From NCBI RefSeq assembly GCF_014851395.1, contig NW_024041150.1:47248416-47312415 (forward strand): a stretch of DNA of 64,000 nt, written 5' to 3'. This DNA comes from Micropterus salmoides (taxonomy: Eukaryota; Chordata; Actinopteri; Centrarchiformes; Centrarchidae). Made by a program: the position numbers and the translations under genes. This document shows positions 11,150 through 22,700 of the stretch, piece after piece. The notes under the pieces were generated by a model. The model saw only the letters and a list, made by a program, of their open reading frames with translations. It was not told the origin of the DNA and made no database searches. The stretch's first letter is position 1. Each line of letters starts with the position of its first letter.

Positions 11150-14100
11150 ATGGCTTCATCCTTTCTCAGCTTCTCCCTCCTCTTCATCAGCCTCCACGCA
11201 GCAGGTACCATCAATACTCTGATCAATACACTGATCAATACACTTATTACTGATCATACTGCATTCCCTGTGATGGCTCATCAATAGTCTGATCTTTTTT
11301 CTTCAGATGGATTTCGGAGCTTTTATGTGACCCGCTGTGAGTTTAACTCCACTGAGCTGAAGGACATCGAGTACATCAGGTCTACTTATTACAACAAGAA
11401 GGAGATCGTCAGGTTCAGCAGCAGTGTGGGGAAGTTTGTTGGATTCACTGAGTACGGACTGAAGTGTGCTGATGACTGGAACAACAATCCTTCATATATG
11501 GCTGGGCTGAGAGCTTCGAAGGAGAGGTACTGCCTAAACAACGTTGGGATCGACTACCAGGCTCGTCTGTCTAAGTCAGGTGAGTTTGTTTCTGTAACAT
11601 CCAACAGCATCAGATCATCATGTTATTGATTACTTATTGATTCATTAACACTCTGACTGAACCAACCTCAGCTCTGATTTATATATTTATATTGATCATC
11701 ATGCACAGAAGATGTTTATAATATTATCTGATTTTACACAGCAGTTTGTTCTGAGTTACAAACGTTATGAAATATAATACCAGACTAATGTTCATGTTCC
11801 TTCAACACATCAGAATAAAGTCTGTGTCGCCTCCTGGTGGAGAAACTCTGCTGCTGCTACTACTGATGATAAAATAACGTTAAATTGATTAACATTAAAT
11901 ATCACTAACATCGCTGCCAAGATCGACGACCCCACAGATCTTTTTACAATAAGCAGTCATTTGTTTTACCTGCCCAGGTAAATGTTTATGTTAATTTCAA
12001 ATGCTTTCAGTTTTATTTATGTTGCGCCAAAGTCATCTCATTGCACTTTTGATATAGAGCAGGTCTGACCGTACTCTGTTTAATATTATTTATGGAGAAC
12101 CAGTTCCCCAGCAGTGTATTCTGCTGCTTTATTGAACCCAGATTACATTTCATTCACAGTCAACGTGAGCAGCAGGAAAGGAGATATTAGAGATTAGAAG
12201 TAGGAATTAGAGATGAAGATGTGCAGCAGAATGACGTCTTTAAAAAGTGCAACATATCACCTGTTGTTCATTTAGTACTTTTACTTTTAAATTCATCCAG
12301 CCAGAGGGAACGATCACCAACTGTTCGCTGCGCCGGTCGGAATAGCGACACAACCCATTGTAGGTATCGCAGAGGGAATGGGGCGTTGGGGCGTACAGGG
12401 ACAGGAGATCACGGACGGTCGGTGATCGTTCCTTCTAGCTGGATGAAGCACGATCTGCTGGCATTTCCTCGCGTCTGGGTCGTTCCAGCATACTGTAGCT
12501 GTTTCTGCTGGGGTTTCCCGAAGCAGTTTTTCAGCTGTGCTGTCCCAAGTACTTAGTGCACTCTCAGGCAGGACGATTTCCACATACTCGGGACGCACTG
12601 AAAGAAACAAACCCAGGTTTTTACGCTGTGGCTGCTTCCCTCCCGACTCTCCACGGAGGAAACCATTAAAACACGCAAAACCCTCATTTAAATACTGCCA
12701 CCTCCATTGTGTTTGCTCCTGTTGTCATTTACGCAATAATACTTAGTAAACTGGATAATTTGCAAGCTGGATTGCGACCCCATCCTTCCTAAACTCAAAC
12801 AGAGGTCACACAGGGCTGAACAATAAATCAATAATGATAATTATCACAATATAACAAATGTTCAATATATCGTTAATGTTTGATTTAATTCCTTTGAATC
12901 CTGAACTAATTTACACTTAATTTTACTGAAAGATCTTTATTTTGTTGAGGGAAACATTTACTGATGATATTCTTTTAAAAAAACAAGTTATCATAATAAT
13001 TCTGAATGTTGTACGTCAGATTTTTGAAGCAACATTTATTGGACGCTTTTATCCAAAGGGACTTACATTTACACGTCAGAGGTCGCACGCCTCTGGAGCA
13101 ACGAGGGGTTAAGTGTCTTGCTCAGGGTCACAGTGGGGGGATTGAACCCAGGTCTCTCACACCAAAGGCATGTGTCTTACCCACTGCACCATCCACAGTT
13201 TGGCATCAAGTGTCACATTCTGACCATAAAGAAAAGTTGAAAACTACAATTAACCATCTGGTTCCCCTTCGAGGGAACTCGAACTGCGTCGGTTACGACA
13301 CTATGGGAACGCCTCTAGGCGAAGCAGGTCTGAACGTGAATGAAATCACTCCAATCCTATTGGCTTGTTGCTAGAACGGTAAGGTGTGACGGAATAACCG
13401 GAGGAGTATAAAGCACACCTGTACACACTCATCATTAGCTTTTTTTTATTCAGCAGGCGCTCTGTATGTTGTTTGAAGAAAGCTCCAGTCCTACAAGCAG
13501 TGTGTCTTACCTGAAGAAGAAGTCTACCAGCATGTCCGGCAACCAGATGTACAGAAGGTGTGTTTTTTCTTGCCCTCGGTACATCACGGATGGAGATTCT
13601 CATGAGATGTGTGTCTCATGTTTGGGGATGGAGCACGCCCGGGCAGCTCTCGAGGGGGCTGCCTGCGCCCGTTGCGAAGCCCTTTCCGTGCGGATACTGA
13701 GGTACAGCATGGCTCTCTTTCCGAGGATGGCCGGATGTGTTTTCCCCGTGGTGTGGGCCCTGCGGCCGCTGAGGCAGCCCGGCGGCTTCACTCATGGGTT
13801 CACAGCGTGATCTGTCGGAGGATTTCGGGACGGCTGAGGCTTTTTCCCGACTGTCATCCGCTGGCTCCGACGCTTCCTTTCCTCGTTCGGGAGCCCGTTC
13901 TCGGCTTCTCCCGCTCGCGGTTTGGATCCGGAGACGCTGCAGCAATCCGACTCCGAGTCCGAGGTGACTAGAGCCGTGGCTAAGCTCAACATCAACTGGC
14001 CACAGGAGGAGCAGACACCACAGGCTAGTGGTAGCTTGATGAAAGGTTTCTTAAGCACCACACGCCACCTCCACACCGGTCTCTGCCATTCTTTCCTGAA

Positions 14101-17100
14101 AAGAAAGTACATGATGAACTGAGTAATCATGGGGCAGACCCTTCTCTACATGGCTTTCCACACCCCGATCACTGAACTACAGTAATGTGATGGGGGTTAG
14201 GGACCGTGGTTATGGGAGCCTCGGGTGGAGGATGAGCTTGCGAGCTATCTCTCCCCTCGACTTGCGTCCTCCCTGGAGAAACCGGCGTTACCATCCAAAC
14301 CATGTCGCACCATATCCACGCTCGTGGGGAAGGCGTACATGGCAGCGGGCCAGGCAGGTGCGAGCTTGCACACCACGGTGCTTCAAGCCTACCAAGCCAA
14401 CCTGCTACAGGAGATGGTTCAGAGGGGGGGTCCCTCCGAGGAAGATCTGGCGGAGCTTCGCAGAACCACGAAGCGTTAGACGCAGTGCGAAGCGTTCCGC
14501 CAGTACCTCCCTCGCCGGTCTGGACCCAAGGCAGCTGAGGCTGCCAGGCGTAGGTCCCTTCCCTCTACGAGCTCCTACGGAGAGGAGAGGAAGCAGAGTG
14601 TCGCTTCTCGGGGGAGCCCCCCCCCGAGGAGCTGGGGCAGCGAGACGGCGCTCTCACCCTCAGCCATCTGAGAGACGCGATCTGAGGACCGTCATCCAGT
14701 CCCGACGGAGCTCAGGGAAGACCGGGGTAGGGGAGTCTTTCTCCCCTCCCGCACCCGGGCCGTGGAACGTGTCTTCCCCCCAGACAGAGACGCCAGTTCT
14801 ACAGCCGGTACTTCATAGTCCCCAAGAAGGACGGAGGGCTGCGTGCCCTATTTTGGATTTGCGGGTTCTAACCGGTCTCTGAGGAGATTCAGGTTAAAGA
14901 TGCTCATCATCCCCACCACCGTGACGCACATCCAATCTGAGGATTGGTTCGTCACGATAGATCTAAAGGACGCCTATTTCCAGGTCTCCATCCGTCCTTC
15001 TCACAGGAAGTTCCTGAGGTTTGCCTTCGGGGGTGTGGCTTACCAGTATCGGGTTCTTCCATTCGGCCTGGCACTTCCCCTCGCACATTCACCAAGTGTA
15101 TGGATGCAGCGCTGGCTGGGCCACTCCGCACACATTCATTCGGTTTTACAGTCTTGACCTTCCTTCGGCACCTGGCACTCGTGCGCTCTCCTCTTAGTCG
15201 TGCCACTTTATTGCACACAGGGGCAGACGGGGTTTTTGGCACGGTTTAGTGGGTATCTCGTTCCCATAGTGTCGTAACCGACGCAGTTCGAGTTCCCTCG
15301 AAGGGGAACGTCTCGGGTTACGTATGTAACCCTGGTTCCCCGAGAAGGGGAACGAGAGACTGCGTCGGCCCGCCGCACCTCTCTCCCCGCCTGAAGCGCC
15401 TGCTTCATAGTTTAAGCTAATGATGAGTGTGTACAGGTGTGCTTTATACTCCTCCGGTTATTCCGTCACACCTTACCGTTCTAGCAACAAGCCAATAGGA
15501 TTGGAGTGATTTCATTCACGTTCAGACCTGCTTCGCCTAGAGGCGTTCCCATAGTGTCGTAACCGACGCAGTCTCTCGTTCCCCTTCTCGGGGAACCAGG
15601 GTTACATACGTAACCCGAGACGTTTCTTCAGTTCACATGATAACAGTGTTTTGCTACATCGCCCAGCCCTAAGGTCACATGATCAGAGTTATTGATGTCA
15701 GAGCGGCAGACGTCCCTGTTTGGTCTGTTTAGCAGCAGCAGTTCATCCCCAGGTGGATCGACAGGAGCGCAGAGCAACATCCTGCTCTGGGAAAGTTTCA
15801 GGTTCGATGAAGTGGTACAGTGTGAGCAGCAGAAAGTCTCTTCTCCGGTAAATGTGACCATGACACATGAAGAGTACTGGAGAGCGCAGTACCGAGACGG
15901 CCATCTTGGTTTTTATAAAGTCTGATGTAAGAATATTCAGAGAAGAGGTTCCACGGCCACAGAGAGAACCTTTAACAGTGAGGAAGATCTGTAAAGAACA
16001 ATAAGAACTTTCTTTGTATCGTCAAATACTGAAGATGTACGACACGTCACCAGATAATAATGAGATCCCAGCCTGCACCTGGTGGAAACGCAAGACAAGA
16101 GAGAGCCAGCCGGACCGGCACCGGGCTAACCTGGAGGTTTCCATGGTAACAGATTCCAGTGAGAACCAGTGTGTCGTGATGTTGTTCCTCACTGAACGAC
16201 TCAGCTCACGTATCCAAACTGTATTATTAATATTAGACAACAACTAGTACTAATACTGCAGGCGGTACTACTGCTACTACCTCATAATACCATAGAGTTA
16301 AAATAAACTCTGTGTTGCAGCTGAGCCCTACGTCAGGCTGCGCTCCAAGACGCCCTCTGGTGGTAAACATCCCTCCATGTTGGTCTGCAGCGTCTTCAGC
16401 TTCTACCCCAAACAGATCATAGTGGGCTGGCTCAGAGACGGACAGGAAGTCACCTCTGATGTCACTTCCACTGATGAGCTGGCAGACGGGGACTGGTACT
16501 ACCAGGTCCACTCTCACCTGGAGTACACGCCCAGGTGAGTCCAGGTCCAGGTCCAGGTCCAGGTCCAGGTCTGTCAGTAAGTGTGGCAGAAAGTCTGACG
16601 TGCTGGTTTGTGTTGAATCAGGTCTGGAGAGAAGATCTCCTGTGTGGTGGAGCACGCCAGCCTGAAGGAACCTCTGGTGACTGACTGGGGTAAATACCTG
16701 TCTGTCTGCTCACCTGTCTGTCTGTTCACCTGTCTGTCTGCTCACCTGTCTGTCTGCTCACCTGTCTGTCTGTTCACCTGTCTGTCTGTTCACCTGTCTC
16801 TCTGTTCACCTGTCTGTCTGCTCACCTGTCTGTCTGTTCACCTGTCTGTCTGTTCACCTGTCTGTCTCTCCACCTGTCTGTCTGTTCACCTGTCTGTCTG
16901 TTCACCTGTCTGTCTGATTACATGTCTGTCTGCTCACCTGTCTGTCTGTTCACCTGTCTGTCTGTTCACTTGTCTGTCTGATTACATGTCTGTCTGATTA
17001 CATGTCTGTCTGCTCACCTGTCTGTCTGCTCACCTGTCTGTCTGATTACCTGTCCAGCTCTCTGCTCACCTGTCTGTCTCTCTACCTGTCTGCCTGCTCA

Positions 17101-18177
17101 CCTGTCTGTCCTCAGACCCGTCCCTGCCTGAGTCTGAGAGAAACAAGATCGCCATGGGAGCCTCAGGACTGATCCTGGGTCTGATCTTATCTCTGGCTGG
17201 ATTCATCTACTACAAGAGGAAGGCCCGAGGTCAGACCAGTACACACAGTCTAAAACCAGTTTACACCAATACACACAGTCTGAAACCAGTTTACACCAGT
17301 ACACAGAGTCTGAAACCAGTTTACACCAGTACACACAGTCTGAAACCAGTTTACACCAGTACACACAGTCTGAAACCAGTTTACACCAGTACACACAGTC
17401 TGAAACCAGTTTACACCAGTTTACACACAGTCTGAAACCAGTTTACACCAGTACACAGAGTCTGAAACCAGTTTACACCAGTACACACAGTCTGAAACCA
17501 GTTTACACCAGTACACAGAGTCTGAAACCAGTTTACACCAGTAGACACAGTCTGAAACCAGTTTACACCAGTACACACAGTCTGAAACCAGTTTACACCA
17601 GTAGACACAGTCTGAAACCAGTTTACACCAGTAGACACAGTCTGAAACCAGTTTACACCAGTTTACACAGTCTGAAACCAGTTTACACCAGTACACAGAG
17701 TCTGAAACCAGTTTACACCAGTACACACAGTCTGAAACCAGTTTACACCAGTACACACAGTCTGAAACCAGTTTACACCAGTACACACAGTCTGAAACCA
17801 GTTTACACCAGTACACACAGTCTGAAACCAGTTTACACCAGTTTACACAGTCTGAAACCAGTTTACACCAGTACACACAGTCTGAAACCAGTTTACACCA
17901 GTTTACACAGTCTGAAACCAGTTTACACCAGTTTACACAGTCTGAAACCAGTTTACACCAGTAGACACAGTCTGAAACCGGTTTACACCAGTTTACACAG
18001 TCTGAAACCAGTTTACACCAGTTTACACAGTCTGAAACCAGTTTACACCAGTTTACACAGTCTGAAACCGGTTTACACCAGTACACACAGTCTGAAACCA
18101 GTTTACACCAGTTTGAACCCAGTTAACTCCAGCTTCTTCTCTTTAATGCAGGAAGGATTCTGGTCCCCACTAACTGA
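11150..18177 (+). CDS. MHC class II beta chain
   Basis: Coding exons: 11150-11204 (signal peptide), 11307-11579 (beta1), 16321-16534 and 16622-16689 (the two halves of beta2), 17116-17229 (connecting peptide and membrane), 18152-18177 (tail, GRILVPTN then stop). About 249 residues. Beta1 holds TRCEF and ERYCLNN for its disulfide, an N-glycosylation site (NST) and VRFSSSVGKFVG typical of fish chains. Beta2 has LVCSVFSFYP and ISCVVEH; the intron between them is a known derived state in some percomorphs. The membrane segment GLILGLILSLAG carries small-residue spacing suited to pairing with the alpha helix. Beta1 has an extra cysteine (GLKCADDWN). All joins keep frame and no lesion is seen, so the gene looks functional. 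Intron 2 is 4.7 kb because of transposon insertions. Confidence 0.93.
12314..12610 (-). other. Unrecognised 98-codon open frame inside class II beta intron 2
   Basis: The frame has protein-like composition (for example RPEYVEIVLPESALSTWD and VISCPCTPQRPIPSAIP) and is GC-richer than its surroundings. I do not recognise the family. It is probably a captured fragment of a repeat or another gene. It has no promoter or splice context suggesting use. Confidence 0.25.
13010..13200 (+). repeat. Common fish interspersed repeat, SINE-like core
   Basis: Contains GACGCTTTTATCCAAAGGGA, then AGTGTCTTGCTCAGGGTCAC, then a GATTGAACC stretch ending in CTTACCCACTGCACCATC. This block is dispersed at high copy in teleosts. 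A shorter relative of the LCAAGACAC-type core appears near 57880-57925 in a dlg4 intron. It is not a functional tRNA. Confidence 0.6.
13261..15625 (+). mobile_element. DIRS-like tyrosine-recombinase retrotransposon, internally deleted
   Basis: Inverted terminal repeats of about 155 bp (13283-13437 and 15413-15568) flank gag-like and reverse-transcriptase-like frames. Near the right end, 15253-15370 is complementary to both outer termini joined together (one half to 13261-13310, the other to 15540-15625); this internal complementary region is the hallmark of DIRS elements. Gag pieces: a Cys-rich block at 13532-13740 (CVFSC, CVSCLG, CARCEAL) and ASYLSPRLASSLEKPALPSK at 14225-14479. RT pieces: DLKDAYFQVSIRPSHRKFLR, FAFGGVAYQYRVLPFGLAL (14843-15130). 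The remaining RT, RNase H, methylase and tyrosine recombinase are missing, so about 2.4 kb remain where an autonomous copy would be several kb. Several frameshifts. It sits in intron 2 of class II beta. Confidence 0.85.
16695..17110. repeat. 16-bp minisatellite (CTGTCTGTCTGTTCAC), about 25 copies
   Basis: Fills intron 4 of class II beta, from six bases after the splice donor to just before the acceptor at 17115. Units alternate CTGCTCAC, CTGTTCAC and CTGATTACAT forms. A CTGT-rich long frame across it is an artefact. Confidence 0.9.
17236..18117. repeat. 30-bp minisatellite in class II beta intron 5, about 29 copies
   Basis: The unit is TCTGAAACCAGTTTACACCAG plus TACACACAG, TAGACACAG or TTTACACAG. 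Because 30 is divisible by three, it gives long open frames on both strands that are not genes. The array starts just after the donor of the membrane exon and ends 35 bases before the acceptor of the tail exon. Confidence 0.95.
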
Positions 18178-18396
18178 TTCTGGACCTGGACCTGGATCTG
18201 GATCTGGACCCGATCCTGCAGCTGCTGCTTCATCCTGCTTCCTGTGTTTCAGCTCAGCAGACTGGCTGAACAGCTGGTTCTCTGATGGTCTCTTTAAACC
18301 CTGATCCAGGACTGTCAGACCTGCTCCCTCTCCGTGTGATCTGATGCTTCAGTTTCTGGTATTTGTACTTTGAACAGAAGTTCCTCTGAGTTTCAC

Positions 18397-18522
18397 TTCG
18401 AGGGAACTCGAAGACACTGCGTCGGTTACGACACTATGGGAACGCATAGTGTCGTAACCGACGCAGTGTCTCGTTCCCCTTCTCGGGGAACCAGGGTTAC
18501 ATACGTAACCCGAGACGTTCTC
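18397..18522. mobile_element. Short fold-back derived from DIRS-like termini
   Basis: The sequence carries a left DIRS-type end (CGAGGGAACTCGAAG, GTCGGTTACGACACTATGGG) joined directly to its inverted partner (CATAGTGTCGTAACCGACGC) and the right outer end through CCCGAGACG. All internal DIRS sequence is gone, leaving a near-palindrome. It matches both termini of the 13.3-15.6 kb element. It lies about 220 bases past the class II beta stop codon, within the likely 3' UTR or flank. Confidence 0.75.
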
Positions 18523-18555
18523 TCCGTCATTTAGAGAAAGAACAGGAGAGTCTCG

Positions 18556-18875
18556 TTCTCCTCATTAAGTTTACAGACATTTATCATTAAAGGTTTTACA
18601 GAGAAATTATTTTACAGATTCAATAAAAGCACGTGCTCAATATTTTAAAATCAGCTTTATTTTGGAAGACAAAGTAATTCTTACATTTTTATAGAATTAC
18701 AGTACAAACATTTAATATTAAACTACTGCACTGATTATCATAAAATATAAAGATTACTGTGAAATATCCTCAACTGAAAACATCCTGACATAATAAGTTG
18801 ATATATGTCTCGCTGTTTCAAAAAAACTTAATAATACAAAGAAGATTGATTGTATAAATATTACTTGATCCTCAA
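18556..18875. repeat. Duplicated block, copy A
   Basis: From CAATAAAAGCACGTGCTC onward, about 300 bases match 32796-33140 in the same orientation with small indels (for example CAAAGTAATTCTTACATTTT and CTACTGCACTGATTA are shared). The AATAAA at 18621-18626 could serve the beta gene. The block is either a low-copy repeat or the 3' end of a mobile element. Confidence 0.8.
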
Positions 18876-19079
18876 ACTTTATCCAATCAGCTCTTTTCTA
18901 ATTAAGCCTCAGGGGACAATTAACTGGCTCCTCGATGAGACACCTACCAAATGTAGAAATTATTGGCACATGGTCACGTCCCACTGTATAAAGACCCATT
19001 GTCTCCCACCTGCTGGCTGATGCTAACTCTGCTGATACAATTGTTATATCTGTGACAGATGACGTTGATCGACTTGTCT

Positions 19080-19800
19080 TCTATAAGTCTTCTATAATTT
19101 GACCATTTCTGTCCCTCTTCTTACATCCCCACAGTTCATTATGAGCATTAAAACCCCCGTTTAATGCACAGATTATACACATTTATAATAGAGATTTTCC
19201 CTCGATCAGTCCAAACCTCTGTGATAACACTCTGTTTTTATACTGAGTTCCATTTTTAATAAAAGTTGCACATCCCCCTCCTGATATATTCTCTCTCTAG
19301 CTTTCCTTTCACATTTGTACCCAGGTTTACAAAATCTAGTTTCCTCAATGCAAATAATTTCGGGTTTTTCTCAAATGTTTGAATTCTTCGCAATAAGGCT
19401 CCCAGCATTCCACTGCATTATGTAAAACATAATACAAAGACACTGATCACCATCATAGTCCCCGTAACTACTGCCCAGTTCTTCTTCTTCTTCATTATCA
19501 TCAGTCTCTAACTGTAAAGTGCTTCAACCATGAATGCCAGAAGTCTTTTCTTGCTAATCACGACTGAGTCACCGTCTCTTCACCAGATCCCTTGCAATGG
19601 CCTCGTTGTGTCCTTGGCTGACCCCACTGTAGTCCTCCACTCTCTTTACTGCCTCTGCATAAGATATTTTCCTGTTTTATTCTCTCCACATTTCCTGCTT
19701 TGATGTAACTTTGGATGTTCCCCCCAACAATTACAACATTTCACAGGTTCATTACATTCTTTCCCGTCACGGTCTTTCCTACATCGTCTACATTTTCTCC
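19080..19800 (-). mobile_element. LINE relic: zinc-knuckle ORF1 end and endonuclease start
   Basis: Translated on the minus strand, 19520-19800 gives a Cys/His-rich zinc-knuckle segment (RCRRCRKDRDGKEC, CCNCWGEHPK), and 19080-19450 gives endonuclease pieces (EVWTDRGKISIIN, GYKCERKAREYIRRG). Zinc-knuckle ORF1 followed by such an endonuclease suits the I/Nimb-type LINEs of fish, though clade is uncertain. Multiple stops; no RT is left. Its 5' side abuts a Tc1 fragment. Confidence 0.5.
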
Positions 19801-19804
19801 CTCC

Positions 19805-20345
19805 AGGTTCACGCTGAGCAGGTGTGACAGACGTGACAGAGTCTGGAGACGCCGTGGAGAACGTTCTGCTGCCTGCAACATCCTCCAGCAGGACCGGTTT
19901 GGCGGTGGGTCAGTGATGGTGTGGGGTGGCGTTTCTCTGGGGGGCGGCACGGCCCTCCGTGTGCTCGCCAGAGGTAGCCTGACTGCCGTTAGGTACCGAG
20001 ATGAGATCCTAGGACCCCTTGTGAGACCATATGCTGGTGCGGTCGGCCCTGGGTTCCTCCTAATGCAGGACAATGCTAGACCTCATGTGGCTGGAGTGTG
20101 TCAGCAGTGATGCTATTGACCGGCCCGTTCCCCAGACCTGAATCCAAGTGAGGACATCTGGGACATCATGTCTCCATCCACCAACGCCACGTTGCACCAC
20201 AGACCGTCCAGCAGTTGGCGGATGCTTTAGTCCAGGTCTGGGAGGAGATCCCTCAGGAGACCATCCTCCACCTCATCAGGAGCCCAGGCGTTGTAGGGAG
20301 GTCATACAGACACGTGGACGCCACAAACACCACTGAGCCTCATTC
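19805..20345 (+). pseudogene. Tc1/mariner transposase fragment
   Basis: The C-terminal half of a Tc1-type DDE transposase is readable: RVWRRRGERSAACN, RFGGGSVMVWGGVSLGGG, ALTAVRYRDEIL-like, PGFLLMQDNARPHVAGVC (second catalytic Asp region), then in shifted frames SPDLNPSEDIWD-like and a C-terminal Arg-rich tail. Frameshifts and a stop (near 20107) make it inactive, and the N-terminal DNA-binding half is missing. The following 150 bases may be the element's 3' end. Confidence 0.85.
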
Positions 20346-20694
20346 TGACTTGTTTTAAGGACGTTACATCAAAGCTGGATCGGCCTGTAGTGTTTTCCAC
20401 TTTGATTTTGAGTGTGACTCCAAATCCAGACCTCCATGGGTTGATAAATTTGATTTCCACTGATAATTTGTGTGATTTTGTTGTCAGCACATCAACTATG
20501 TAAAGAAAGTATTTAATGAGATTATTTCATTCATTCAGATCGAGGATGTGTTATTTTAGTGTTGCCTTTATTTTTATGAGCAGTTTATTTATAGGCCTTC
20601 TTGCTGTGTGGGAGCTCAACCAGCAGAGGTCACTGTGCCCCCTTCTGTGGCGCCGACAGGCAACAAGGTTCTGACCAGAGAGAAGGTTAATCAC

Positions 20695-22700
20695 TGAGTC
20701 TGACCTTTGACCTTTTGACTTGTGTTTCTATCAGAGAGAAGGCTGCACTGCTACCAGAGGAAGTTAATCACTGAGTCTGACCTTTGACCTTTTGACTTGT
20801 GTTTCTATCAGAGAGAAGGCTGCACTGCTACCAGAGGAAGTTGATCACTGAGTCTGACCTTTGACCTTTTGACTTGTGTTTCTATCAAAGAGAAGGCTGC
20901 ACTGCTACCAGAGGAAGTTAATCACTGAGTCTGACCTTTGACCTTTTGACTTGTGTTTCTATCAAAGAGAAGGCTGCACTGCTACCAGAGGAAGCTAATC
21001 ACTGAGTTTGACCTTTGACCTTTTGACTTGTGTTTCTATCAGAGAGAAGGCTGCACTGCTACCAGAGGAAGTTAATCACTGAGTCTGACCTTTGACCTTT
21101 GACCTTTTGACTTGTGTTTCTATCAGAGAGAAGGCTGCACTGCTACCAGAGGAAGTTAATCACTGAGTCTGACCTTTGACCTTTTGACTTGTGTTTCTAT
21201 CAAAGAGAAGGCTGCACTGCTACCAGAGGAAGTTAATCACTGAGTCTGACCTTTGACCTTTGACCTTTTGACTTGTGTTTCTATCACAGAGAAGGCTGCA
21301 CTGCTACCAGAGGAAGTTAATCACTGAGTCTGACCTTTGACCTTTTGACTTGTGTTTCTATCAAAGAGAAGGCTGCACTGCTACCAGAGGAAGTTAATCA
21401 CTGAGTCTGACCTTTGACCTTTTGACTTGTGTTTCTATCAAGAGAAGGCTGCACTGCTACCAGAGGAAGTTAATCACTGAGTCTGACCTTTGACCTTTTG
21501 ACTTGTGTTTCTATCAGAGAGAAGGCTGCACTGCTACCAGAGGAAGTTAATCACTGAGTTTGACCTTTGACCTTTTGACTTGTGTTTCTATCAGAGAGAA
21601 GGCTGCACTGCTACCAGAGGAAGTTAATCACTGAGTCTGACCTTTGACCTTTTGACTTGTGTTTCTATCAAAGAGAAGGCTGCACTGCTACCAGAGGAAG
21701 TTAATCACTGAGTCTGACCTTTGACCTTTTGACTTGTGTTTCTATCAGAGAGAAGGCTGCACTGCTACCAGAGGAAGTTAATCACTGAGTCTGACCTTTG
21801 ACCTTTTGACTTGTGTTTCTATCAGAGAGAAGGCTGCACTGCTACCAGAGGAAGTTAATCACTGAGTCTGACCTTTGACCTTTTGACTTGTGTTTCTATC
21901 AAGAGAAGGCTGCACTGCTACCAGAGGAAGTTAATCACTGAGTTTGACCTTTGACCTTTTGACTTGTGTTTCTATCAGAGAGAAGGCTGCACTGCTACCA
22001 GAGGAAGTTAATCACTGAGTTTGACCTTTGACCTTTTGACTTGTGTTTCTATCAGAGAGAAGGCTGCACTGCTACCAGAGGAAGTTAATCACTGAGTCTG
22101 ACCTTTGACCTTTTGACTTGTGTTTCTATCAGAGAGAAGGCTGCACTGCTACCAGAGGAAGTTAATCACTGAGTCTGACCTTTGACCTTTTGACTTGTGT
22201 TTCTATCAGAGAGAAGGCTGCACTGCTACCAGAGGAAGTTAATCACTGAGTTTGACCTTTGACCTTTTGACTTGTGTTTCTATCAGAGAGAAGGCTGCAC
22301 TGCTACCAGAGGAAGTTAATCACTGAGTCTGACCTTTGACCTTTTGACTTGTGTTTCTATCAGAGAGAAGGCTGCACTGCTACCAGAGGAAGTTAATCAC
22401 TGAGTCTGACCTTTGACCTTTTGACTTGTGTTTCTATCAGAGAGAAGGCTGCACTGCTACCAGAGGAAGTTAATCACTGAGTTTGACCTTTGACCTTTTG
22501 ACTTGTGTTTCTATCAAAGAGAAGGCTGCACTGCTACCAGAGGAAGTTAATCACTGAGTTTGACCTTTGACCTTTTGACTTGTGTTTCTATCAGAGAGAA
22601 GGCTGCACTGCTACCAGAGGAAGTTAATCACTGAGTCTGACCTTTGACCTTTTGACTTGTGTTTCTATCAAAGAGAAGGCTGCACTGCTACCAGAGGAAC
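20695..22700. repeat. 77-bp minisatellite with a DR1 motif in each unit, about 26 copies
   Basis: The unit runs GAGTCTGACCTTTGACCTTT, TGACTTGTGTTTCTATCAGA, GAGAAGGCTGCACTGCTACC, AGAGGAAGTTAATCACT. TGACCTTTGACCT is the reverse complement of AGGTCAAAGGTCA, a perfect direct repeat with one-base spacing. At least two units (near 21090 and 21250) contain an extra TTTGACCT, giving three half-sites in tandem. Copies are highly similar, implying recent homogenisation. Confidence 0.95.

Noticed and set aside
13010..13200. tRNA gene
   Set aside because: The GATTGAACC stretch resembles a B-box-like piece, but no cloverleaf can be formed; it belongs to a dispersed fish repeat.
15692..15925. 77-codon frame in class II beta intron 2 (SLFGLFSSSSSSPGG)
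   Set aside because: Transposase-like composition was considered but no conserved block could be recognised.
17203..18086. Repetitive Cys/Trp-rich minus-strand frames (CVYWCKLVSD repeats)
   Set aside because: A product of the 30-bp intronic minisatellite, antisense to class II beta.
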